Assembly (NCBI RefSeq): GCF_037977235.1
Contig: NZ_CP150276.1
Location: forward strand, 4,092,001 to 4,156,000
Direction: 5' to 3'
Length of the DNA stretch: 64,000 nt
Origin: Paenibacillus sp. FSL K6-0276
Lineage (GTDB): Bacteria; Bacillota; Bacilli; Paenibacillales; Paenibacillaceae
Every line of letters starts with the position of its first letter. The first letter of the stretch is position 1. Of the stretch, positions 25,901 to 33,671 are shown piece after piece. The notes beneath the pieces were generated by a model. The model ran no database searches, was not told the DNA's origin, and saw only the letters and a program-made list of their open reading frames with translations. Position numbers and translations under genes: made by a program.

Positions 25901-26007
25901 ATTCTGCTTAGCTCCTTGTTACTGTCATTTCCTCGGCTAGTACTTGCTCAAAGGATATTTCATTTAATACGAATCATCTTGCTTGAAAACTGGTTCTCTC
26001 CTGTATT

Positions 26008-26838
26008 CTAGTGTATAGCCTGAATGAATCGTTCTCCGATTCGCTGATATCCATCGCCATTCGGATGAAAATGATCAGTAGATAGGTATTCGTCCAAATG
26101 CCTGTTAAACAAGTCAAAGGTAGGAACCAAAGTCATATTGCTGTGCTTGTTAATAATATCCATTGCCGCATTATTCCACTTCGCAACCGCCTGATTACCT
26201 GGTACGAGTAGATCTGGAATATCTCCAAAAGGGTTATATAGCCCCATATAATAAATTTGAGCGTTCGGATTGATCTCCGTGATCTTTTCCAGAATATTGC
26301 CCAATCTGCCTGCTGCTTCTGGAAGTGCTGCTAGCAAAGACTCCGGAGTCAGCTCTTGATCGGTTGTTGATTCACTCTGAAGCGCACCGCTATTCTGCAA
26401 AATATTCGAGTCCTTGAATAAATCATTCCCTCCGATCGAGAGTAGAATGACATTCGCCAAGTGCAGTGCGTAATCCACACCATCTTCATCTAGCTTACTT
26501 TGCAGTCCTGCAGTAGTTAAACCATTGATCCCCATATTACCTAATAGATCAACTTCGACACCTTTAGCGGATAAACCACTAACCGTACGCTTAACAAATC
26601 CTTCTCCTGTGTTATCTCCAGTCCCCTTGGCGAGCGAATCTCCGAGAGCAACTACTTTGAGCACTTTAGCAGTCTCCGTCACTGGAGCGGCTGTTTGCTG
26701 AGGTAAGTTACTCACTGACGCTTCTCCAACAGGATAGATGATGTCACTGACCGCATAAACTAAACCTACAATTAGTATTACTGTTGTTACTATGGAAATC
26801 AGGCTGACAGTGCGCCATGTCCACTTCGAATCATTCAA
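26008..26838 (-). CDS. GDSL-type esterase/lipase, membrane-anchored
   Basis: A 276-residue SGNH hydrolase. A single N-terminal hydrophobic helix (VSLISIVTTVILIVGLVYAV, residues about 10-30) anchors or exports it. The catalytic blocks follow: VVALGDSLAKGTGD (Ser nucleophile, block I), GNMGINGLTT (block II region), LLSIGGNDLFKD (Gly/Asn oxyanion, block III) and STDHFHPNGDGYQRIGE (Asp-x-x-His, block V). TTG 26838 is six bases after GGAGGG; an ATG two codons earlier sits too close to that site. The family resembles YpmR-like lipases. It is probably outside the membrane; substrate unknown. Confidence 0.88.
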   Translation of the reverse strand: MNDSKWTWRTVSLISIVTTVILIVGLVYAVSDIIYPVGEASVSNLPQQTAAPVTETAKVLKVVALGDSLAKGTGDNTGEGFVKRTVSGLSAKGVEVDLLGNMGINGLTTAGLQSKLDEDGVDYALHLANVILLSIGGNDLFKDSNILQNSGALQSESTTDQELTPESLLAALPEAAGRLGNILEKITEINPNAQIYYMGLYNPFGDIPDLLVPGNQAVAKWNNAAMDIINKHSNMTLVPTFDLFNRHLDEYLSTDHFHPNGDGYQRIGERFIQAIH

Positions 26839-27032
26839 AGCCATCCCTCCGTGTGCCGTTCTATTATGTATTGTTCCACATTTTACAAAGATCTTAACTA
26901 TGTACATAAACATAAATCTTCCATACCGGTTTTGCAAATGTCTAAAATAGAAATTAATCCAGCTGCTCCGCTTTTTTGACCCAGATTCGGATACAAAAAT
27001 TCCTGAAAAAATTTAGCGATTAATGTTCCGTC

Positions 27033-27070
27033 ACAAAAAAACGTTCCCCGATTTTCATCGGAGAACGTTT
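27033..27070 (-). terminator. Terminator of the CAP-domain gene
   Basis: AAACGTTCCCCGAT and ATCGGAGAACGTTT pair around TTTC with one internal mismatch. On the minus strand a run of T follows. It starts about 25 bases after the stop. Confidence 0.88.
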
Positions 27071-27093
27071 GATTTCAGTAACAGTTACTTTTC

Positions 27094-27819
27094 TTATTTA
27101 CCAATAAATTCCTGAACCCAGTAGTTATTGTCATAACCTACACCGATATAATTGAAGTTAGCATTCAAAATATTAGCGCGGTGACCAGGACTATTCATCC
27201 ATGCTTTCATTACTTCCTCTGGCGTTTTTTGACCCATAGCGATGTTCTCGCCTGCAGCTTTATAGGTGATACCAAAGGATTTCATCATATCAAATGGTGA
27301 ACCATACGTAGGTGAAGTGTGTGAAAAATAGTTATTAGAACGCATATCTGTAGCTTTTGTAGCAGCTACTTTATGAAGGCTGTCCAATCCAGAAACGGGC
27401 TTCAGACCAGCTGCTGCACGTTCTTTATTTACCAGCGTTACGATCTGTTGAACATAAGTTCCTTTATTGGTCACAGCACCTGTATTTGTTGTAGTATCAG
27501 TAGGCTTAGTTACTGGTTTTGTTACAGGCTTTGTTACAGGCTTTGTTACAGGCTTTTTTACCGGAGTTCCGGTGGAAGTATCTTTATTGGGAACCGTTCC
27601 TGTTTGAGGCTTTGATACCACGATAGTGCTATTCGAACAAGGGAATCCCTGTAGGTTAGCTTGTTTTAAATATTGTAAAACTTGCTCATAGCTAGTACCT
27701 GATTTAACTACTGTTACTTCTGTTGAGGCTGCATTCGCTTCGAGTGGAAGAGAAATACTAAGTGCCATAACAGCCGCTACACTACCACCCATAATTGCTC
27801 TTAATCTCTTGTTCTTCAT
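27094..27819 (-). CDS. Secreted CAP-domain (SCP-like) protein, YkwD type
   Basis: A 241-residue exported protein. The signal peptide is in MRGSVAAVMALSISLPLEANA-type sequence (residues 1-30). Residues 30-70 form a short conserved region. Residues 88-110 are a low-complexity linker of KPVT repeats, probably a flexible wall-spanning segment. The C-terminal CAP domain (NKERAAAGLKPVSGLDSLHK, NYFSHTSPTYGSPFDMMK, AGENIAMGQKTPEEVMKAW, NSPGHRANILNANFNYIGVG) has the conserved His and Glu residues of bacterial YkwD-like proteins. Their molecular activity is unsettled. ATG 27819 follows AGGAGATGGCAG. Confidence 0.9.
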   Translation of the reverse strand: MKNKRLRAIMGGSVAAVMALSISLPLEANAASTEVTVVKSGTSYEQVLQYLKQANLQGFPCSNSTIVVSKPQTGTVPNKDTSTGTPVKKPVTKPVTKPVTKPVTKPTDTTTNTGAVTNKGTYVQQIVTLVNKERAAAGLKPVSGLDSLHKVAATKATDMRSNNYFSHTSPTYGSPFDMMKSFGITYKAAGENIAMGQKTPEEVMKAWMNSPGHRANILNANFNYIGVGYDNNYWVQEFIGK

Positions 27820-28031
27820 TCTGCCATCTCCTCTTTCTTGTGTGTAATATACGTTTCTGCTTAGAGTGACTAGCTACAAATGTTACAAAGTTGTAATTTG
27901 TTCCTCAGTCATTGTAGCATAAATCTATCAGCTGTGCTCTTCTAATTTTTAACATTTAATAGTCTTGATTGTAAGTTCTCTAATCTTTAATGCATTCGAT
28001 ATTTTCGATAAAAATCATGAAAAAAGCACAA

Positions 28032-28070
28032 AAAAAGTCGCCATTCTCGAGAGAACAGCAACTTCTGTAT
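28032..28070 (-). terminator. Terminator of the WG-repeat gene
   Basis: On the minus strand AGTTGCTGTTCTC and GAGAATGGCGACT pair with mismatches, followed by TTTTTTTTGTG. It is about 20 bases after the stop codon. Confidence 0.82.
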
Positions 28071-28089
28071 GCTTATGGATATCAGGTAA

Positions 28090-30054
28090 CTAGTGAAACG
28101 ACTGCCAAAATTCTCCCTCAGTAGAGATAAGCCCCATAATTTCTGCGTAAGGAATACGGAAAGTAGGAAAACCCGCAGAATAAGGAGCAATCTCATAAGG
28201 TGCAAAATAAAGATATAACGCTTCATTATCAACAAAGAAAGGCTGATCCGAGGTAATTCCTTTATACGAATCTGGAAATACATATGAATATTGGGGGTCG
28301 TTCTCAATCTGCTTACCCACGATTTTACTTAGCTTCTCCACATATCTACTGCCTGGCTTGAACAAATCACCCAGGTTATAAAACCTTCCATTACGTAAAT
28401 TAGTATGTGTATAGATTTTGGTAGGCATGCCGTGGGCTGCTCCAAAAGGATAACGGTAACCCGTTAACTCCAGTACTAAAAGATTTTTACGGAAGAAGGA
28501 CACTGAAAAATCACCATTATAGCTGAAATCCTGCGAAGGTCCGCCACTACCTGCATCTTCAGCGAGTGACAGCTTGCGAAGTTTATCATTTACCTCTCTC
28601 GAAACCTCAGCACTGGCAATCCCCTCAACAACCGGGTAGTAGACCAGGTAATCCCTGTTAGGTTTATATTTCTTCTCCACTACAGAATACGGAGGTCTCA
28701 ATGGGATGACTCCATTTTGTCTCCAAATTTGCTTCCCTTGACGATCATAATAAGCTGTACGTTGATCTATATCTGCTCTAATTAGGCGGCCGCTAAGGGT
28801 AAGTGTTCCAGTCCCTTGAATGACTGGAGGCTGAGCGGCTCTTTTTCCAGTACGATCTATAAAATAGGTCTCCTTAGCATCATACACAGACGCCAGTCCG
28901 TCCTGATAATTATTCACACCAAGCAGGGTATGGTTGCTCAGAATTGCTCCTGTCTCTGCATCAGCGATAATGTAGCGTGAGCCACGATAAGGCTGATTAG
29001 GGTACACTGGTGTTCCTATGGCTACTCTGCCTTCACCAAGCTGAAGTACTTCATAATATTTTGCGGGAATGATCATTCTTCCTTTTTTATCAATCAGCCC
29101 ATAAGCGTTACCATAATTCTCAGCAGTATTCACCACCGCACGCCCCTCCGAAAAAGGTAAAGCAGAAGTGAATTGCGGCTGGATAGCTACCGTCCCATCC
29201 GTGTTTAAATAGCCGTACTTACCGTTTGCAGTCTCTTGATAGGAGAGCAGCCCATCACCCGGATTTCCTACGAATGGATGATTGTACGTATGCAGAATGT
29301 TCCCTTCAGGGTCAATGAGCGCATACTCTCCTTCCTTTATCTTGACCAAAGCTACACCGTTCATGAAATCATTGGCGTCCTCATAAATTGCAGGCAGTAC
29401 CTCTTTGCCTTGCGCATCTACATATCCGTAAAGTGACACGCCGCCGGTCGTATTTTGTTTCGAAAATAATGCGCGTCCCTCATGCAATGAGTTCAGATAA
29501 TCATAACGGGCTGGAGTCACTTCTTTACCTTTTTCATCGATAAATGTGTACCCCTTCGCATCAGATACTACTGCGCGTCCTTCCGAAAAAGGGGCAATAA
29601 ACGAGTAAATTGGCTTCACCCGTTCCCGTCCAGAGCTGTCAATCAGTCCGCTACTGTTTTTTCGCTGTACAATTGCTAACCCATTCTTCTGAAAATTCTC
29701 TGCATATTCGTATCTAGGTTCAATCTGAGCACGGCCTTCGTCATTAATATATCCCCAAAGTGTGCCCTCTCTAAGATTAAAAGGCGCCGGATGTAGCCCA
29801 GTAGTCCTTAGTTCATCCTCAACCCACTTCGGCAATACATACGGCGTTTCATAAGGTTTATTGGAGTAGTCTACACGATATAATCCCGCCTCTGCTGGGA
29901 TAGTAACGAATAGTTCCTCTTCTGTGCGTATGAAATCTTCATCTTGCTGAGTAATATATTCGTTCCAGCCAATGCCGTCCCATCTCCATACATCCGCTTG
30001 TATCAAGCCATTGTCATTCCCTTTCCCCAGCTCATTCAACCTAATCCTTAACAT
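28090..30054 (-). CDS. WG-repeat protein with C-terminal DUF3298-like domain
   Basis: A 654-residue protein. Residues 1-90 are an N-terminal region with no recognised family. Roughly residues 90-430 hold at least seven WG-type beta repeats (for example GLIDSSGRERVKPIYSFIAP, YGYVDAQGKEVLPAIYEDAN, KYGYLNTDGTVAIQPQFTSA). The last 200 residues resemble DUF3298/RsiV-type domains (DNEALYLYFAPYEIAPYSAG). The start is ATG 30054, preceded by AGGGGAGCGACTGG; a longer frame extends 39 codons upstream without a site. No signal peptide is visible, which is unusual for a DUF3298 protein. Role unknown; ligand or peptidoglycan contact is conjecture. Confidence 0.85.
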   Translation of the reverse strand: MLRIRLNELGKGNDNGLIQADVWRWDGIGWNEYITQQDEDFIRTEEELFVTIPAEAGLYRVDYSNKPYETPYVLPKWVEDELRTTGLHPAPFNLREGTLWGYINDEGRAQIEPRYEYAENFQKNGLAIVQRKNSSGLIDSSGRERVKPIYSFIAPFSEGRAVVSDAKGYTFIDEKGKEVTPARYDYLNSLHEGRALFSKQNTTGGVSLYGYVDAQGKEVLPAIYEDANDFMNGVALVKIKEGEYALIDPEGNILHTYNHPFVGNPGDGLLSYQETANGKYGYLNTDGTVAIQPQFTSALPFSEGRAVVNTAENYGNAYGLIDKKGRMIIPAKYYEVLQLGEGRVAIGTPVYPNQPYRGSRYIIADAETGAILSNHTLLGVNNYQDGLASVYDAKETYFIDRTGKRAAQPPVIQGTGTLTLSGRLIRADIDQRTAYYDRQGKQIWRQNGVIPLRPPYSVVEKKYKPNRDYLVYYPVVEGIASAEVSREVNDKLRKLSLAEDAGSGGPSQDFSYNGDFSVSFFRKNLLVLELTGYRYPFGAAHGMPTKIYTHTNLRNGRFYNLGDLFKPGSRYVEKLSKIVGKQIENDPQYSYVFPDSYKGITSDQPFFVDNEALYLYFAPYEIAPYSAGFPTFRIPYAEIMGLISTEGEFWQSFH

Positions 30055-30209
30055 CCAGTCGCTCCCCTTTAACAAAGGCATTTGCCTATAGAATATGGGA
30101 GAACGTTGGTTTATGTGCTTTTTGATCTTTGAGGATGTGATGAGAGGGTGGTGGGGCTGGTGACGGGGCAAGCTAGCGGCAAGGCGGTGAGGGCGGAGGG
30201 GCGAATTAG

Positions 30210-30940
30210 GCGTCGAGGCGATCAGGCGTCGAGGCGATCAGGCGTCGAGGCGATCAGGCGTCGAGGCGATCAGGCGTCGAGGCGATCAGGCGTCGAGGCG
30301 ATCAGGCGTCGAGGCGATCAGGCGTCGAGGCGATCAGGCGTCGAGGCGATCAGGCGTCGAGGCGATCAGGCGTCGAGGCGATCAGGCGTCGAGGCGATCA
30401 GGCGTCGAGGCGATCAGGCGTCGAGGCGATCAGGCGTCGAGGCGATCAGGCGTCGAGGCGATCAGGCGTCGAGGCGATCAGGCGTCGAGGCGATCAGGCG
30501 TCGAGGCGATCAGGCGTCGAGGCGATCAGGCGTCGAGGCGATCAGGCGTCGAGGCGATCAGGCGTCGAGGCGATCAGGCGTCGAGGCGATCAGGCGTCGA
30601 GGCGATCAGGCGTCGAGGCGATCAGGCGTCGAGGCGATCAGGCGTCGAGGCGATCAGGCGTCGAGGCGATCAGGCGTCGAGGCGATCAGGCGTCGAGGCG
30701 ATCAGGCGTCGAGGCGATCAGGCGTCGAGGCGATCAGGCGTCGAGGCGATCAGGCGTCGAGGCGATCAGGCGTCGAGGCGATCAGGCGTCGAGGCGATCA
30801 GGCGTCGAGGCGATCAGGCGTCGAGGCGATCAGGCGTCGAGGCGATCAGGCGTCGAGGCGATCAGGCGTCGAGGCGATCAGGCGTCGAGGCGATCAGGCG
30901 TCGAGGCGATCAGGCGTCGAGGCGATCAGGCGTCGAGGCG
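30210..30940. repeat. 16-bp minisatellite, 45 exact copies
   Basis: The unit GCGTCGAGGCGATCAG is repeated 45 times without a single change from 30210 to 30929, plus an 11-base partial unit. Its G+C is 69 percent, well above the surroundings. Every unit contains GATC and TCGA. Because 16 is one more than a multiple of three, all three plus-strand frames read the same rotating 16-residue peptide and are open; the apparent 275-residue ORF (30148-30975) is therefore not evidence of a gene. The flanks (GCGAATTAGGCGTCGAGG on the left, GATCGGGCGCGATTAGG on the right) look like diverged units. Confidence 0.95.
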
Positions 30941-31041
30941 GATCGGGCGCGATTAGGTATGATGGGAGGTGCTGAGTGAGCATGGGAGTACGATAGATGA
31001 TAGTGGGTTGTGCTGGGTGGTCGCTCCGCGAACGTGACGTT

Positions 31042-31150
31042 GATCCCATCACTGTTGTCTCTAAATTTCTTGATTTGTACCGCAGGCGCGGTTTAAATAC
31101 GGAGACAAAGGCGAACGCTACCGCTTGTACGCAATCATTCCATTCTCTCC
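31042..31150 (-). repeat. Interspersed element B, copy 2
   Basis: Aligns with copy 1. The stem arms are TTGTCTC and GAGACAA, different from copy 1 but still complementary; the apex is ACCGC-AGG-CGCGGT; the tail AAAGGCGAACGCTACCGCTTG is nearly identical to copy 1. The outermost arms are less well kept than in the other copies. It lies between the minisatellite and the 51-bp array. Confidence 0.7.
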
Positions 31151-31186
31151 GCCGCTATCAGCGTGATCCATCTTCACAAGCTCACT

Positions 31187-31273
31187 TTGTAGCTCATTTC
31201 GGCGGATTCTAAGGCATAAATGCCCTTCTTTCTCCATTTGAAGCTCGTTCTGGCCAATTCTGAGGCATTTTTG
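31187..31273. repeat. 51-bp hairpin array, left part (interrupted by the IS)
   Basis: Unit 1 starts TTTGTAGCTCATTTCGGCGG and carries the palindrome GGCATAAATGCC. Unit 2 starts 51 bases later (TTTGAAGCTCGTTCTGGCC) and is cut in its palindrome GGCATTT by the insertion sequence. The array resumes at 32802. Confidence 0.75.
31265..31273. repeat. Target-site duplication of the IS, left copy
   Basis: GCATTTTTG directly before the left inverted repeat corresponds to GCATTTATG (32802-32810) directly after the right one, with one mismatch in nine. Confidence 0.65.
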
Positions 31274-32801
31274 CACTAGCCTTGCATCAAACCTGACATG
31301 AGAAAAATGGATAAAATAATTACCATATTATGAATATAATGGTCTCTTTTCTCTGGTAGTCCATAAAAAAATCCCCTAATGTTAAGGAATAGGCAGGTTA
31401 CCCATTTCCTCATCAAAAGGAGAATTCGCATGGGTATCGTACCAGACCAAACCGTTATTAGTCAATGTCTTCAATTGTTAGATTTACCAGAAACACTCTG
31501 TGACATCTTAGATTATCGGGCTCAAAAGCTTACCGTTCGCGGCGCAATTTTTCTTTTCATCGAAGCTCAATTAGCTCGGCGTGAAGAGCCTATTGCCATA
31601 GAAGAGCATTTACGTTCTAATGAAAATTTGCAGGCTCTAGTAGGAACAACATCAATTAGCGCCTCCCGTTTCTCACGTAAATTGAACGAATTACCTACGT
31701 TTCTGCTTCAGTACGCTTTTCAAGAAATCAATCGACGTATTGCACAGACTTTGCGAGAATCATCCCATGTACAAGTGCGAGATTTAAAAAAGCTAACGAT
31801 CATCGACTCCACCACCATCTCTTTACCTAACTTTCACGGTCAGTGGGCCTACTGCAGTAAAAAGCAAAATAGCGTAAAAATGCATACCTACCTCTGCGCA
31901 GATTTTCCGGATATGGCTTATCCAAGCAAAGTTATTTTATCGACGGGAGCTGTAGCTGACTCGGAAGTGACGATCGAACTTCTCACAGATAAAAACACAA
32001 CCTATGTGATGGATCGTGGATACATTAACTATGCTTTTTTCAAGAAATGGGCAGAAGCAGAAATTCGTTTTGTTGCGCGAATACAGACAAATAGCAAGAC
32101 GAAAGTTATCCATGAACGGCCTATTCTAGAAGAAGACTACGGTCTTTTACGAGACGCCGATGTCGAAATGGTGGTTCCTAAGGAGCCTGATCAAAAAGTA
32201 ACACTGCGATTGGTTGAATTCAAAGATGATAAAGGCCGACTCTATCGCGTGGTTACAACAAGGTGGGAGATCTCGGCACGAGAAATCGCAAACTTGTACC
32301 GAGATCGCTGGATGATCGAGCTTTTCTTCAAATGGATGAAGCAGCACCTTCATCTAGCTAAGTTATACAGTTACAAACCCGATGCTGTATGGAACCAAAT
32401 CTACATGACACTTTTGGCCTACGGCCTATGCATCCTAGTAAAGTTGCAAACGAAAACAACAAAAAGTACATGGGAAGTGCTAAAGTTAGTTCGCATTTAC
32501 GTGATGGAGAGCTGGGAAAAATTTCTTGTGGCTTTAAGCAGGCAACCCACCCGAAGTTCGAAAGGACGTCAAAAGAAGAAAAAGAGTGGGCGGCCTCGTA
32601 TTCATCCCATCAAGAAAAAAGCGCTGAAAAAGATACTTGAACAGATCTAAATACAATTGAAGTATATATTTGAAAAAAATGGTGATTTGTCTATGTGTAT
32701 TTGACCGTTACTGTTTTTTCTCTTCTTCGATAAAAGATAACTGTAAAAATATCCCTTATTTATTTTGACGCGCTGATGTCAGCTTTTTTGCAAGGCTAGT
32801 G
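31274..32801 (+). mobile_element. IS4-family insertion sequence
   Basis: A 1528-bp element with one transposase gene. The left end CACTAGCCTTGCATCAAACC and the reverse complement of the right end CACTAGCCTTGCAAAAAAGC share the first 13 bases exactly, and the similarity extends to CTGACAT. Near-identical nine-base flanks suggest the target duplication. The element appears complete with an intact transposase frame. It has inserted into the palindrome of a 51-bp repeat unit. Confidence 0.88.
31430..32650 (+). CDS. IS4-family DDE transposase
   Basis: A 406-residue transposase. The catalytic core shows the first Asp in LTIIDSTTISLP, the second in TYVMDRGYINYAFF and the Glu in YRDRWMIELFFKWMK, which fits the IS4 signature Y-x2-R-x3-E-x6-K exactly. 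The C-terminus is strongly basic (GRQKKKKSGRPRIHPIKKKA), probably contacting DNA. The start is ATG 31430, eight bases after AAAAGGAG; an in-frame ATG at 31379 has no site. No frameshift or stop interrupts it, so it may be active. Confidence 0.93.
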   Translation: MGIVPDQTVISQCLQLLDLPETLCDILDYRAQKLTVRGAIFLFIEAQLARREEPIAIEEHLRSNENLQALVGTTSISASRFSRKLNELPTFLLQYAFQEINRRIAQTLRESSHVQVRDLKKLTIIDSTTISLPNFHGQWAYCSKKQNSVKMHTYLCADFPDMAYPSKVILSTGAVADSEVTIELLTDKNTTYVMDRGYINYAFFKKWAEAEIRFVARIQTNSKTKVIHERPILEEDYGLLRDADVEMVVPKEPDQKVTLRLVEFKDDKGRLYRVVTTRWEISAREIANLYRDRWMIELFFKWMKQHLHLAKLYSYKPDAVWNQIYMTLLAYGLCILVKLQTKTTKSTWEVLKLVRIYVMESWEKFLVALSRQPTRSSKGRQKKKKSGRPRIHPIKKKALKKILEQI

Positions 32802-33116
32802 GCATTTATGCCTCTTATCCTTCCACTATGGCTCGTTTCGGCTAAATCTGGGGCATCTTTGCCCTTCTTTCTTTATTCTTTCGTCACAATTATACCGTAC
32901 TTTTACCATTTGTAGCTCATTTCAGCTAATTCTACGGGATTTATACCGTTCATTTACCATTTGTAACTCATTTCAGTCATTTCTACGGGATTTATACCGT
33001 TCATTTACCATTTGTAACTCATTTCAGTCATTTCTGCGGGATTTATACCGTTCATTTACCATTTGAAACTCATTTCAGCCATTTCTGCGGGATTTATACC
33101 GTTGATTTACCACATA
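32802..33116. repeat. 51-bp hairpin array, right part
   Basis: After the IS the array continues with GCATTTATGCCTC and then GGGGCATCTTTGCCC. After about 80 less regular bases there are four consecutive units of exactly 51 bases beginning CCATTTG (near 32911, 32962, 33013 and 33064). Each of these carries CGGGATTTATACCG, i.e. ACGG/CCGT or GCGG/CCGT arms. The arms differ from the earlier units but stay paired. It is not coding and no CRISPR-like spacer variation is present. Confidence 0.8.
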
Positions 33117-33220
33117 CTTCAAACAGTAACGAGTGGAAATGTTGGCATGTATTATAGCTTGGTCTTAGCCGTGCTAAGTCGGATTGGGGGTGCCAGTGGC
33201 AGTAGTCGATGGTGTTCGCG

Positions 33221-33280
33221 CGGTGTTCCTTGTAGCAGTGTTGGTTGTAGCGGTGTTAGTTGTGACGGTGTTAGTTGTGC
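33221..33280. repeat. Four 15-bp degenerate tandem repeats
   Basis: CGGTGTTCCTTGTAG, CAGTGTTGGTTGTAG, CGGTGTTAGTTGTGA and CGGTGTTAGTTGTGC follow each other exactly. They lie in a gene-free stretch between the 51-bp array and a hairpin. The apparent reading frame (33063-33332) has no ribosome binding site and Cys/Ser-rich low-complexity content, so I do not call a gene. Confidence 0.7.
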
Positions 33281-33415
33281 CAGGTGTTGGTTGGTGTTTA
33301 GTCTATTATTACAAAGTCGATTTTCTTCATAAGTTCTTTAGGGTCAGAAGGAGCACTTACTAATTTGGTTATTTACTATTCCCATTTCGGAGCCAAGCAA
33401 TCGAAACAGACATGC

Positions 33416-33450
33416 CAAAAAGCGTTTGCGATAATAGCAAACGCTTTTTC
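33416..33450. terminator. Strong hairpin with T/A tails downstream of mglC
   Basis: AAAAAGCGTTTGC and GCAAACGCTTTTT pair perfectly around GATAATA. Tails on both strands are T-rich, so it can end transcription in either direction. It is the first good terminator after mglC (stop at 33672), with a type B repeat in between. Confidence 0.85.
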
Positions 33451-33480
33451 TGCCCTACCCCAGCGAGGTGATATGGGTAA

Positions 33481-33601
33481 TGGAGGGAAATTTGGAGCTG
33501 TAGAAACGAAGTGGTCTTCTTTGTTCTCAGATGTAAAGCCGCAAACGCGGTATCATTCAGGAATCTGAGAACAACAGCGATCGTAAGCCCAATATTCCCC
33601 C
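33481..33601 (+). repeat. Interspersed element B, copy 3
   Basis: Opposite in orientation to copies 1 and 2. The inner stem TTGTTCTCAGAT and ATCTGAGAACAA is perfect over 12 bp and differs in sequence from both other copies. The apex is CCGC-AAAC-GCGG. Outer ends GGAGGGAAATTTGG and CCCAATATTCCCC are complementary in most positions. Confidence 0.75.
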
Positions 33602-33671
33602 GCAGTTAGGCCCTAATCACCACGCTTTAATCACTACGTCTCTATAACGTTACTCCCTAATCACCACGCTG

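Noticed and set aside
30210..30940. CRISPR or plasmid-type iteron origin
   Set aside because: There are no spacers between units, and no replication initiator or partition gene is close. The position is within a chromosomal context.
30148..30975. 275-residue open frame over the 16-bp minisatellite encoding an Arg-rich repeat
   Set aside because: A 16-base period reads the same codon cycle in all three frames, so the open frame is automatic. No proper ribosome binding site or conserved domain is present.
31187..33116. CRISPR array
   Set aside because: Units are adjacent repeats without unique spacers, arms vary with compensation, and no cas gene is present in the window.
33063..33332. 89-residue Cys/Ser/Gly-rich open frame
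   Set aside because: It runs from the 51-bp array through the 15-bp repeats with no ribosome binding site; it is a by-product of repeats.
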